Part shown: piece by piece, positions 12,675-23,500 of the stretch | Layout of the letters: every line of letters begins with the position of its first letter | How positions within the stretch are numbered: position 1 is the stretch's first letter | DNA from: Dichomitus squalens LYAD-421 SS1 | Taxonomy: Eukaryota; Basidiomycota; Agaricomycetes; Polyporales; Polyporaceae | Direction of reading: 5' to 3' | NCBI RefSeq assembly: GCF_000275845.1 | Contig: NW_006766907.1 | Location: 322,380 to 386,379 of the forward strand | DNA: 64,000 nt | Translations under genes and position numbers: made by a program | Notes under the pieces: generated by a model | Databases searched by the model: none | The model's input: only the letters and a program-made list of their open reading frames with translations | What the model was told of the DNA's origin: nothing

Positions 12675-14277
12675 TCAGGATTGCGCGCAGACGTCCTGCA
12701 AGGACTTACCATCCCGCATCTTCCTGTGGCCCTTGACAGGGAACATCGGGATATCCTCTACGATCTCCGAAGACGACGGGCGGATTTGGGAGCCGAAGGC
12801 AATATTACTGATCATCGCATCTCCAGATTCTGTTGCTGCTGCCGTTGCGGTGCCGCCCTGGCTCATCCCGCTCATGCCATTGTCGATGGGAGAGCAGTTG
12901 AGAGCGACGAGGACAATGATGAGCATCGGATAGATAGCCTATAGTGACATGTGGTGGCATCAGCTAGCTGCACGACAAGCATGATCCTCAGAGCCTCATC
13001 CTTACGACAATGGGTACGAAGCAGCCAAATGTGTAGTACGACTCTGCTCGCAAGAGCATGTTTTGATGAGCGTGCAGAGGCGTATTGGGCTTAGCTGGCC
13101 CGATTTCGTACAGGACTAGTAGGATCTAGGACGGACGCAGTCAGTATGCATAGCACGACGGAGGACAACTGTGGAAACGGGGCCGCACTAGTAGAATACA
13201 ATAGATTGTTCCAGACTCGATGAGCAAGATCAGGGCCCTCGCCACCCTAGCTGCTCGTTCACCCGTTCGCCCGCGCAGGACTCTTCTGTGCTGCCTGGAC
13301 ATGGCATCAGCCCGCGGGAGCGCACGAATGTCTGCAGATGAGAAGGTAACGCACCACGCCTTGTACGCGATCAGAGCGGTGGCGAATATGTTCGTAGACA
13401 GAGATAGTACCGCGCTAACCTTCGAGAAGGCGCCGTCCTGGAATAGATAGTTGGGGAAGAGACAAGGGCATTCGTGACATGGACATTCATGGTCTCCCAG
13501 AGCAATGGCTACAGTTCCGAACCCTGCACCATCCAGGGTGAGAAGACGCTGCGCGCGTCAAGTTTAGAGCTGATATGTGCGTACCGACTGTCAGGGCGAT
13601 GAGAAGGGCACCGCCATAGTAGACCAGGCGATTTCGCCAGACAGCACACGCCCGCCACCACACGATGCTGTCCCCTAGTACAACCTAGAAGTCCTACGTG
13701 AGTAATACGGCGTTATGTACAACAGCATGTGGCAGGCGACTCACGTTGAGACCTAGGGCCATCGTCATGATCAATGATTGTGTCGAGACCTTCCGACTAA
13801 GCACAGCGACGTCTCCGCCAATATCAGCATCGGAATAGAGCCCACCACGAGCGCTGGAGACAGCTCGACCCACGCTCGTGATGTACCACCCTTTCGTTGC
13901 TATCCACAGGGTCGTAGACATGTATAGCAGCAGCGTGCTGAGGAGGAGTACCCGAACGGAGGTCCTTCTCAGTCCATTTCCACTACAACCCGACAGCTGT
14001 CAATTTTTGTAGGTGTATGATGCATGAACAAAACAACTTACGCTAGAAAGAACACGGCAACCAGAAAGAGAGTGGTGAGTATGCCTAAGGTTGTTTAGAT
14101 GAGAGACAAGCTCAAAGGGTCGTTCTTGGAGAAGATCGCACCGAAGAGGACGGTCGAAAGACCAAGCTCCAGAGCCACGTAGGGTAGATCGGTAGCGAAG
14201 AACAGCGTAACGTTCAGTGCGCCATGGTTGACCTCTAAAGAAAGTCGTCCTGGTGCCACCGAGACATTAGCTGACAT
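12675..14277 (-). CDS. Fungal multi-pass (about 7-TM) integral membrane protein
   Basis: Eight exons (14277-14142, 14084-14042, 13982-13745, 13684-13585, 13523-13355, 13294-13189, 13135-13016, 12938-12675) join with all phases consistent to about 391 residues. Hydrophobic segments include VLFGILTTLFLVAVFFLA, VLLLSTLLLYMSTTLWIATK, VYYGGALLIALTVGFG, VLSLSTNIFATALIAYKAW, ALILLIESGTIYCILLILL and GCFVPIVAIYPMLIIVLV. GDSIVWWRACAVWRNR and LLIESGTIYC are signatures I know from a large Agaricomycete-specific family of about 7-TM proteins of unknown function that resemble receptors in topology. A Cys-rich loop (GDHECPCHECPCLFPN) lies between two TM segments. No ligand or role is assigned. The first ATG at 14277 is directly followed by an Asn-rich, probably extracellular N-terminus (SANVSVAPG). 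The exact C-terminus is uncertain. Confidence 0.82.
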
Positions 14278-14960
14278 CAAAGGTCAAGTAGCGTCGAGCA
14301 AGTGTCGTGGTGGGAGCGGATGTTCGCGGACAGGAGAGTTTGCTGTTGAGTCGATTATTCACTTTGAGGTGCAGTACTTTAGGTCAGGTCAAGCGCGATG
14401 ACGTGTGTCAGTGGATAGTGATCTGATGACCGCCAGCAAAGCTTTTAGATCGAGCTCACCGCTGTACAGTGAGATGCGTTGGTAACGAAGGTCGTCTACC
14501 GTCTCCGGGGTATCGCTTGCGTGAGAGTAAGCAGTGAGGTCAGGACTCTGATGAGGAGTCGACGCATGGGTGAAAGCATTGACATGGTGAACTCGCAGAC
14601 AGGACATCCCGGTGTGGTCTTTATGCCCCATCAGCACCCGGTCGCGAGGTACCCGAGTGTTCGTGGTGATGGAGTCGGGAGGTCACGGGTATGTTTTATC
14701 CGGAGTTTTAGCATCGGTCTAATACGCTTAGTAATCAATGCACAAGCCCATGTTCTCGTGTTGAAGCAAATGTCAATCCTTTCACTCGACTCGGAAAAAG
14801 TTGCAGTGAACTGGGTAGAATAGACTTTCGAATCGCAAAGCGAAGGGAGGCACAAAGGCCCCGCACAGTTCTAGGCCTGCGGTTGGGCGCCATGCGAGTC
14901 GAGCGCCTACAAAAGCCTCAGGCTGCTCTCAGCTACGCACAGATTTTCGCTCCGAGTCCG
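14278..14960. other. Upstream region of the 7-TM gene, no further gene seen
   Basis: About 680 bases up to the inverted-repeat element. Frames of up to 114 codons overlap on both strands without family signal. It probably includes the promoter of the minus-strand 7-TM gene. Confidence 0.45.
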
Positions 14961-15682
14961 ATACTAGCGCTGCACCAGAAGTGCAAAATCCGCGCTCTTA
15001 CTCAAAAATCTCCCGACTCACTCGAGATTGTACTCCCGGATCTTCATAACTACATTCTGTGACATCTCACCTATCACCTACAGTTTTTCGAGCTTCAAGA
15101 ACGGAGCGATTGGGAGACCCGAGGGAGAAGATTGAGTGCAACAGTAATGCAACTAGTTGGAGCGTCTGAGTAACGGCGGCGTCACGGGCGGTCGAACGGC
15201 AATCGGCGGCATTTTGTAACCCCGCTGGGACAAGACACACACCTCCGCTATCCCGGCTAAGCTGAGTACGACTGAGATCGGGTCCTTTTGAAGCTCCGAC
15301 AGCCCGAAGGTGGCTACTTGTCACGCTCAGGAACTCGTTCAGCTCTCTAGGCCCACCTATTGCTCCTATAGCCTCGGAAAAATAGACGCAAGTTCTTCTT
15401 GCACTACGAACACATATTGAAACTTGGAGAGAATCAGACTGCAAGAACAGTGAGCCGAGGGCATTGATGTCGTGAAGCCCCTCATCTTTCCAACTAATAG
15501 TCATATATCTTGACAACCTCAAGACCGTTTTTTCCAATTCTTTCACGATACTATAGAGAAGCTTCATACGCACACGACACAAAAAGAATCTGGTCATTTG
15601 ATGAGGATCTGATGAATAGCGCCTTAATTTGCACTTCTGTTGCATGATTTCACTATTTGCACTTCTGGTGCAGCGCTAGTAT
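14961..15682. mobile_element. Non-autonomous inverted-repeat DNA element (MITE-like), 722 bp
   Basis: A perfect 27-nt inverted repeat bounds this stretch. The left arm is 14961-14987 and begins ATACTAGCGCTGCACCAGAA; the right arm is its reverse complement at 15656-15682. If the outermost TA on each side is read as a duplicated TA target, the element proper is about 14965-15678 with arms starting CTAGCGCTGC. A second, imperfect copy of the inner arm (CAACAGAAGTGCAAA on the minus strand) lies at about 15630-15645. The interior carries a 192-codon minus-strand frame (15645-15067) that starts inside the subterminal repeat. It lacks any transposase motif I can recognise, so it may be chance. Size, perfect arms and possible TA duplication fit a Tc1/mariner-like MITE; the superfamily is inference. 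Confidence 0.65.
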
Positions 15683-17131
15683 GCAGCGATATTGAGTAGG
15701 TGCCTTGGATCGACTATATCTATTGCTATATACGTACCTTTTCTCTCTCCAGCGATGTCGGCCAAGCGAACATGTCTGCATCCTACACTTTTTTGCAACC
15801 GGTAGTAATACCGGCAGGCTGCCGCTCAGCCAGGACCAGATGCCCGGGCTACCACTCCCGAAGAACCTTACGCAATGAAGACCTAGCAATAGCCTCTCGC
15901 AAGGATGGCGCTACATCAAAGTTCCTGATGATCTGGGGCGACCCGTCCAGTAGGCCTTCAGTGATACACAAGAACTGTATCTGAAACTCACGATCCGATG
16001 GATAAGCGGATAGCTGGTCTTCTTCGATTCGTCGCTCATCTGGATTGTGACACTCGATGAATGTCTATACGTCGCAATCAACAGGGCAAAACCGAACTCA
16101 CCCTAATCAATGCCGACTTTAGCAGCGTTCAGTACTATAGAATAGCAGGCGCATATCTGCCAAATGTCAACCATGCGCCCCCCGAGTTTGCCGCTCACAT
16201 GAAGCATGAAGTTCCTAGTCCTGTGAGTGTTGCCACGCATACAACACCGCAGTATGCGCACTCACCGGTGAGCAGGAGGACAGAAGCGAGTGTCTGTCGA
16301 CCAATAAACGGCCCATGAAACTCCCTCTGTGCGGATCTAGCAAACATGAAGCGAGGGATGCAATCGGCCGTAATGAGGCACGTTGTGGACTCGATTGTAG
16401 CTGTAGGGGGAGACAATGATCAGTGAGCCTGACATCATGCAAGGCGAAGGCACCTACGCCTCCAGCGGCGATTTCATAGTAGTTCCCGAACCAGGAGGCT
16501 AGTAGACACGAAGTATGAATGTTCAGTTATAGATGAAGGCCACCGTAGTATTGACAATTGGATCCCCTGTTCCACGTATTCCGAACTAAGGAGAGAGATA
16601 TATTGGAATAAAACAAGAAAAGCTCAGCATATGGGGCAGAAATGCGGGACGGCACCAGGTGGCACTGGGAACATGAACTCAAGGTTCGTTGATCCAGACT
16701 CCGTGTTCGCGGAACTCTCACCACAACACGCCGCCTCTTTAGAAAGGATGATATCAAGGCGTATAAAGACCGAGAGATAGCAGCGCTCAAAGTGGTGCAC
16801 AGACGATTGGCTACCGCTCAGATATCTATAGCGTCGATACCCGGGCAGTGTCCAGATTCTTCATCGACCACCATGGACCAGAAGTCCAAAGATGTGAATA
16901 AGGTAACGGCTGGCCAAGATGGTCAGCCGACCCGGAACCAATGCTGCCATATCTCTGCGGGCGAGGCTGGCCAACCCTACGTCGTAGTCTGAGCCTCGAC
17001 AGCGGCACCGCTAGGCAGGAGAGATTTGATCGTGTAAATGCTCGCTGAAGGTTGTACTGTGCAACGAAGGCACAGCTGCATGATCTTGATTCACAAGCTC
17101 TTTTCGCAAGGTCTCGATGAAGAGTATACAC
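15683..17131 (-). other. Unresolved interval, possibly a decayed membrane-protein gene on the minus strand
   Basis: No coherent gene could be built, but the minus strand carries short gene-like pieces. These are NYYEIAAGGVGAFALHD (about 16470), FMFARSAQREFHGPFIGRQ followed by a GGTGAGT donor (about 16270-16350), DIWQICACYSIVLNAAKVGI then an in-frame TAG (about 16110), and GEFGFALLIATYRHSSS running into YPLIHRI with a GTGAGT donor (about 16000-16090). The alternation of hydrophobic and polar pieces with intron-like borders recalls fungal 7-TM genes. The in-frame stop and poor phase agreement suggest a pseudogene or missed introns. I assign no product. Confidence 0.25.
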
Positions 17132-19564
17132 TTAGCTTGGACCTCCCGTCCGTGCCATCTTCTTATCGTGCCCCCGTTTCCTATCACGGTTACCCCTCCT
17201 CTCCTTCCAAGCGCGGTCTCGTGCGGTGTCACCATCGCCGCCGCCACCACCTCCGCGCCCTCCACGGCCACGCCCCCTGCCGCGACCCCGCGGACCATGG
17301 CCTCCTCCCGGACCCGAACCTCCGCCTCGCGACGCAGGTCGGCTTCCTTCCGCGATAGGAGCGTTCAAGATTGGCTTGTTCCCGCTGAACTCGTGCTTCG
17401 CCAGTATCTTCTCTTTCTTCTTTGGCTGCACATGATTCCACGTCAGTGAGATCAGCGTTCGGGGACTGCACTTTGCGCACACATACATCTTTCTCGAGCA
17501 TGATCTTCCACCCTTCGATCTGCTCGTCTGTCATCCCAGTCTGCGCCTTGAGGTCCACGCGCGCCTTGCTCCGGCGCGTCTGCGCGTCTCTGTCGAACTG
17601 CTTCGAATCTTGGATGTACGCCAGCTCCAGAATGGTCTCCGGATTACGTGAGGTCTGTGGCGGAATGTATCAGTATGCACGCTGTTCGAATCAGGGTAGT
17701 AACGAAAACAGGGGGACTCACCTCATCACCGCCGTGTTCCTCTCCATCGGTGCCTTCTTCCTCTTCCTCGCTAATGTCTCCATCTCGGACCTTGATTGCC
17801 CCTTCTTCGTCCAGCTCTTCCTCAAATGCGATCGCTTTGCCCCTGCTCTTGCCGCCTTCAGCCTCGTCTTCAGAATCGGAGATTTCCTCCGCGCGCCGGA
17901 GTATGTCTGCTTTCATCTGCTCGATAAATGAGCGGTCCTCTGATACGTTATGGGCGTCGTCACTATAGGAGTGCTAGATCAGGTACCCACTAGACGGCAG
18001 CGGAATTTTGGGCTTACCTCTTCTTCCCAATCTTGACCTTGCTCAGGTCCATGACGTCGTCGTCCCACACATTTCGTCTCTCCCGCGTGAACACAAACGC
18101 ATCGTGCTGCACATCCAGCGCGGACGCAGCGGCCCCACCATCCCTCGCCAGAGCGGCGTCGACGTCCGCCTGCAAGGGAGCAGTGCCCTCGAGCAGCGCG
18201 CCGATGAGCCTCTCCGCGTCCCCTCTGTACGGATAGTCGCTATGCGACAGCAGGTACCGCACATACGCCGCGTCCTGATCCGGCAGCAAGTCCAGGACCT
18301 GCGCTACCGCCAGGTCCAGCTGCTCCTCAGGCACACCCTCTTCCCCGGCTCCCCCACGTCCGACCCGCTGTCCGGCACTAGTGTCTTTGCCCTTTCCCTT
18401 CGTGTCGATCTTCACCGCAGCGGGCCCGCGCCCGAGATTGTCGATCCCAGGGGGGACGCCCGACGAGCGCAAGATAAGCCTGAGCGCCCCGGGCGCGCGC
18501 GTGCCAGACCCGGACGAGCCCTCCGCGCTCGCGGCCATCTCGCGCAGAGACGCCTCGAGGAGGTCCGCGCGCGCGTCCTCCGTGCGGCGGAGCACGTCCT
18601 TCAGCGTGTGCGCAAAGTCGTACGCATGCTGATAGTCCGCGATAAGCGGGCGGTTGAGGAAGGGCGTCGGGGCGAGTCCGCCGTCCACACCGTCTGCAGG
18701 GGCAGGAAGGTTAAAAAGGCCGAAGAGGACTTCTAATGAGGGCTCCGCCTGTGCGGCGAGCGCGGGGCCTGCGTGGGCGACAGAGGCGACATCGTCGAGC
18801 AGGGTCTGGACGAGAATGTGGAAAGCGTCAAGCAGCGCAACTTTGGTCTCGAGGAAGAGGCGCTCCCACTCATCGAGCTCGCGTTCCTGCGTGTTCGCGC
18901 TAGAGAGCGCAGTCAGCCCCCCGTAGGTCTGCGCAACGGAAGCGAGGCCGGCGTGGTATGCTGTCGCGAGCGTACGGACGAAAGTCGTACTCCGTGCGAA
19001 CGTACGCACAACTACTGCTGGAACAGGCCGCAGGAAGGATAGGACTATGTGGGACATCTTGCGTAGGCCATACAGACCCTGATTGGTAGAAGCGAGGAGG
19101 GCTGCGAACGCCGGTAGTGCGTTGGAATGCACCTCTTCTACCGATGCTGGAGCATTCGGGCTATGCACGAACGCGGCGGAATACAGAGCTCGGAGGCGGG
19201 ACGGGGATACGCGTGCATAGGCCACGCTGAGGTCGACAAGGGTTTGGAGATCGAGCGTACCAAGCGGCGCGAGCCGTTCTGCGAGCAAGAAGACTGCGTG
19301 GCGAATGTTGCGCTCCACCGGGCTTAGCTTGTTCAAGTCGGTGCTCCATACAAGAGCTTGGAGGGATTGCTGCGCAGCGTCCTTAACATAAGACGAAATG
19401 AATGTGAGAGTCGCTGGTGTCGAGATCTGAGCATCAGGAAGGGAGAGGACCTGGAAGAGGGCATTGGAGATCGTCTGTGCGAGTGTTGACGACTGGGATG
19501 GGGTAAGGGATGCTCGGGCCCGCGTAGATGGATATGGAGGCAGCGGCTGGAGTGCGATTGCCAT
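17132..19564 (-). CDS. CUE-domain protein, ASCC2 / Cue3 (Rqt3)-like
   Basis: Four exons (19564-18018, 17962-17722, 17654-17487, 17425-17132) give about 749 residues. A long helical N-terminal region precedes a CUE ubiquitin-binding domain at about residues 410-455 (VAQVLDLLPDQDAAYVRYLL, RLIGALLEGTAP). Then come ERRNVWDDDVMDLSKVKIGK, an acidic segment (FEEELDEEGAIKVRDGD, ISEEEEEGTDGEE) and the conserved block RDAQTRRSKARVDLKAQTGM followed by EQIEGWKIMLEK. The C-terminus is very rich in Arg and Gly (RGG type), then Lys/Arg. This order matches ASCC2, a subunit of the complex that splits collided ribosomes (yeast RQT with Slh1/Cue3/Rqt4) and acts in alkylation repair in mammals. Ubiquitin binding is inferred from the CUE domain. 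An upstream in-frame ATG exists at 19627. Confidence 0.84.
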
Positions 19565-20420
19565 TGTACGACGGTCCGCTGCACAATATAAGATCTCTAT
19601 GCTACAGCAGAGGACACAAACGACCACTCACGATCAGGTCACTTCAATGTGGATGTCTTAAAGCCTAGAGGGAGACGGCTTGCACACGAGGGAATAGAGA
19701 TGGTAGACGTAGTGGATAAAGGGACAGAATGTACATCGAGCAGATCCGAACGTCGGCGCCTAAAGCGCACGACATCATATTCTACACTTCTCCTCGCGGA
19801 GGACAGGGAGATCGATGTGAAGATAGGGGAAACAGCGAGAAAATGCGAAAAGTGAAAAGATGTGAATGTATGGATGTTGGTAAGCGTACCAGAGAACTTC
19901 TCGTATCCAACTCCTCGCATCCAACTCCTCGCATCCAACTCCTCGCATCCAACTCCTCGCATCCAACTCCTCGCATCCAACTCCTCGCATCCAACTCCTC
20001 GCATCCAACTCCTCGCATCCAACTCCTCGCATCCAACTCCTCGCATCCAACTCCTCGCATCCAACTCCTCGCATCCAACTCCTCGCATCCAACTCCTCGC
20101 ATCCAACTCCTCCTCACTCTCCTCAGGGATGACAGGCAACCACAGAGAGACGGGGTATGCGGTTTGATTGGGAGTGGAGTGTACGACAATGAGAGTGGGG
20201 GGTGCCATATCGCAGGAGATAGAACGTGGAGGTGAACGGGGACATCCGTGAGGGCAGCCGGACGTGTATAATGCCAGCCGACAGCTGGTGTATCGCAGAA
20301 ACGCGACAGTCCAAACACAAGAAATCCTTGAGACGAAGGCCAGAGCTCGCAGGGAAACACCAGGAGAGTTGCCAGAGACAGGAAGGGTTTATTTGATTAA
20401 CACGCCAAGTTCTAGGAAAG
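19565..20420. other. Intergenic region holding the 14-bp minisatellite
   Basis: The first 300 bases probably contain the promoter of the ASCC2-like gene. The rest is dominated by the tandem array at 19899-20110. Long frames here on both strands exist only because the 14-nt unit lacks stops in several frames. Confidence 0.55.
19899..20110. repeat. 14-bp minisatellite, about 15 copies
   Basis: The unit CTCCTCGCATCCAA is repeated head to tail about 15 times with almost no divergence; the first unit is a variant with GTATCC. Because 14 is not a multiple of 3, three units make a 42-nt (14-residue) periodic reading pattern. The array is open in several frames on both strands, giving for example ASNSSHPTPRIQLL or EELDARSWMRGVGC repeats. 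Near-identity of the copies implies recent expansion or ongoing homogenisation. The flanking ASCC2-like promoter is about 350 bases away. Confidence 0.92.
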
Positions 20421-20532
20421 CGTCGGGCAAGACGAGCGTGAAGGCCTGGAATATCGTCAGGCAAGACAAGTGTGAAGCCTGGAAAAACATCAGGCAAGAC
20501 AAGTGCAAGGGCCTCGGAGACCGTCAGGCAAA
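20421..20532. repeat. 33-34 bp tandem repeat, about 3.3 copies
   Basis: Imperfect units start at 20421, 20455, 20488 and 20522 (partial), each beginning with CGTCRGGCAAGAC or CATCAGGCAAGAC and containing AAGYGYGAAGGCCTGG-like sequence. It lies 300 bases from the 14-bp array, so two independent tandem repeats occur in 650 bases. Confidence 0.8.
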
Positions 20533-23500
20533 AGCGACCAGTTCAGAGACCATATAAGCGACGAGACGGCGTTGTACCAACAACGTGACAAAAGAGACAG
20601 CAAGACAATGCTGACCAGAGGCGACGAGACAGCGTCGTTCTGAAGATATGACAGAGGGAGAGGGCGCAGAGAGACAGCGCAGAGACCACACGAGAGGCCG
20701 ACAGGGACATGTGGCAGAGGGGACAAGCGAGAGCACAGCCTATGTGGAGCTGCGAAGAGGAGTATAGTCATCCCAAGGCCTGGAACTGGGTGACCTGTAT
20801 GCGCCGTACAAAGGCATGGTGGTACCGACGCCGGTGTCGGTGACTATAAGCGTTGTGGAGCTGAGGAATCCGAGTCGATAGAAGTTGAGTAGGACAAAGC
20901 CGGCGGGCAGTAGGCAAAGGACATCCGACCGGAGAAGAATATGCCAGTAAGACCGGGACGATATTGCGCCTGCAGGGTTGTCCAAGATCGGGGGAGGGAC
21001 CTCCTTTGTGGGCGTGTGCGACACGGACGCCGACAGTTCGGGGTGAAAACCAGTCTTGAAAAGCCCATACGAGAATACAGATGGGAGGGACACTGCGATG
21101 CACTACACAAGCGGATATCCGGAGGGGATGCGGTTCCATGAACACAGCATTGAAGGGCCGCACCATGAAAGCGACGGCTGCTCGCAGAGCCGCGACCGGT
21201 AATGTAGAGTATACACGACCCCAGAGAGTTGTCGTGGTCGTGAGGGGCAACGAATGTGCTTGAGGCGATAGGATTGACCTCGAGATGCAAAGGGGAAGAC
21301 TGTTAGAATGTTGTCGATGATCCGTCGTGAGTGAGGTCGGCGGAATGATGAATATTTTGGTATGATTTCCAGGCTACTAGCAGATCAAGGTCCAGAAAGT
21401 ATTGACTAGGGCAGTAGGGTCAGTATCCGGTCTGCATACCAAAACGTTGCGAGCAGGATGGATTGGCCTACGGCAAGTCGTATTACCGATCTGGGCGAGG
21501 CCACGAGCGCTAATGAATATCTTGCGCTTCACCACAAATGTTTGCGTCCCCCTGCACCCACACCGTCCTCGCGAAATTTGATGCCCTACGGTCATCCAAA
21601 AATCGGCATCACACTGTGAAGAATAAGGAGAGCTCCCAGTTAAAGGCGAAGAGAGGTGAGGACACCCTCGCTCGCATCCACCGTAATGGGAGTCTCATCG
21701 GAGCCAATTTGTTGGAATGACTTGCGATGTGGTGAATCAGGAGCTCATGATAGAGCCCGCCATTAAGCCCTAACGCGGGGATTTTACGTGCCCAAATCGA
21801 CAAGTCACCGAACAACACGGCTCGCCAGGCTCATATCCCACAGTCACTCTTACAAACAGGTATCATGCGGAGGCTAGCATTGCCTGGACCTGGTCTCGTA
21901 CACACCTATCTTCACTAGCTCCTCACCGACCTAGATCAGATCAGATGGAGAACTTGGGAAGGCAAGCGGGTGTTTAAGGCCCCCCCGAACCTAGCTCCAG
22001 CTTGAAAATGTGGAACGGAGGCCCGCGTAGAACTTTGCTGCAGGACCGGTCACCGCCGCGGGAACTGCAGATCGACGCCTACAAATTCATACCGCTCCCG
22101 GCCTCGTTTGGTCAAATTGCTGTTCAGGTGATTCAAAGTTTGAGCTTGGTATGCCCCGCGTTAACGGCGACCGCTGATGACTACTAGGGCGGCCACGAGT
22201 TCACCATGGGTTGCGCAGTCCGTGTTCTCATCAACCTGTGTTGGCTATTCCACTTGGAGCCACCACTGACCCTCAAGATAGCAGATCTGCGAAACTCTAT
22301 GCGACTAGGTTTACAGATGCTGAATCGGGCTTGTTTGAGAAGAACGGGCTAGTGCTCAAGCAAAGGTGAAACGTTCACCGCTAGTCGTTCAAGCCAGCAT
22401 ACAATGACCAGGACGAAATAGAACAGTACGGGGGACAACGAATGTACTGGCACGCATGGAGAATCGGTGCATATAGGTGCGGGTCTTCAACTGCTGCTGG
22501 CTAACGGTGGAAACCATGACTCTCTTGACGCGAACTGACTGTACACTTCCGCCCTAGACCCCCGCAGAATTGCTTATGCTATACAGCATGAGACCATCCG
22601 ACGGCGCATTTTTTTAGATCATTGCGACGCCGCTGCTTTCCACAAACCACCAATTGCCACATCCGAGGCCCGAGGGGAAGCATTCTTCACCTCATCGGGG
22701 TTCCTTCCGCATCCACCTTCTATCTGAGCGCTGTCTTACACCGCGGACATCCCATACTCGTGTCATGCCTGTTTGTCGGCGACCGCGCAGCAAGGAAGGC
22801 ATAAGGCGACGACCCAGAGCTGCCGAGGGCTTGAAGGCTATCCCGCCAAGGGCACCTTTCTATGTCAAGGCATTGAGAAGGGCTCAAGTATTCCCCCGCT
22901 GGCATGCCGGCCACTTCCTTCACAGCGTACGTCCACACGACCTAGCATCGGGTGCTGACTGTCTAGCATCGGGTGCTGAACGTGGCCACATAGAGCGAAC
23001 GCATCCCAACGGGCTGTCCCAACGTCAATTCCCTCGGCGCGGGGTAGCTGTTTCGCATCGTATACCGGTATGTACCCGAAGGATGCCCATTCCTGCGAAC
23101 AGCTGGGCCGCTCTATCCGCTGCGATGCTCGGGGAAGGTCCGTTTATTGCGCTGGCAGCTGTAGCGGAGATGTATTGGCGTGAACATCCCCAAGTTAGCG
23201 AGCACAACTGACGTCACGCAGGGTGTCCTGCGGCGCCCACATGCCTTTACGGCCAGGCGGCATATCCGGCACTGTGGTAAAGTGTTCATCGTACATGGAT
23301 GGAGGCGAAAGGAAGCTCGCGGGTGGCCTTCGACGACGCTCGGCTATTCTGAATACCGTCAGCTCACTTTACCCATTTCAGAAGGGATAAGGGCTGAAAT
23401 CGATGGATGTTAACCCGGAGAGGAACCTTATCTGTGCGTCGTGCTAAACAGAGTTCAGAGACCAAAACGACAATCGATCTTGCAGCGAAACGTCTCCTGC

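Noticed and set aside
15067..15645. 192-codon frame inside the inverted-repeat element as a transposase
   Set aside because: No DDE/D-like spacing, helix-turn-helix or zinc motif is visible. It is too short for a transposase and starts within the subterminal repeat.
18008..18736. 242-codon plus-strand frame opposite the ASCC2-like gene
   Set aside because: It is a shadow of the coding strand, whose product has clear CUE and C-terminal family blocks.
19639..20360. Repeat proteins (for example EELDARSWMRGVGC repeats) on either strand
   Set aside because: They arise only because the 14-nt minisatellite lacks stops in several frames. The different-frame products have no signal peptide or conserved flanks.
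19899..20532. CRISPR-like array
   Set aside because: Units are directly adjacent without spacers and the genome is eukaryotic, so these are simple tandem repeats.
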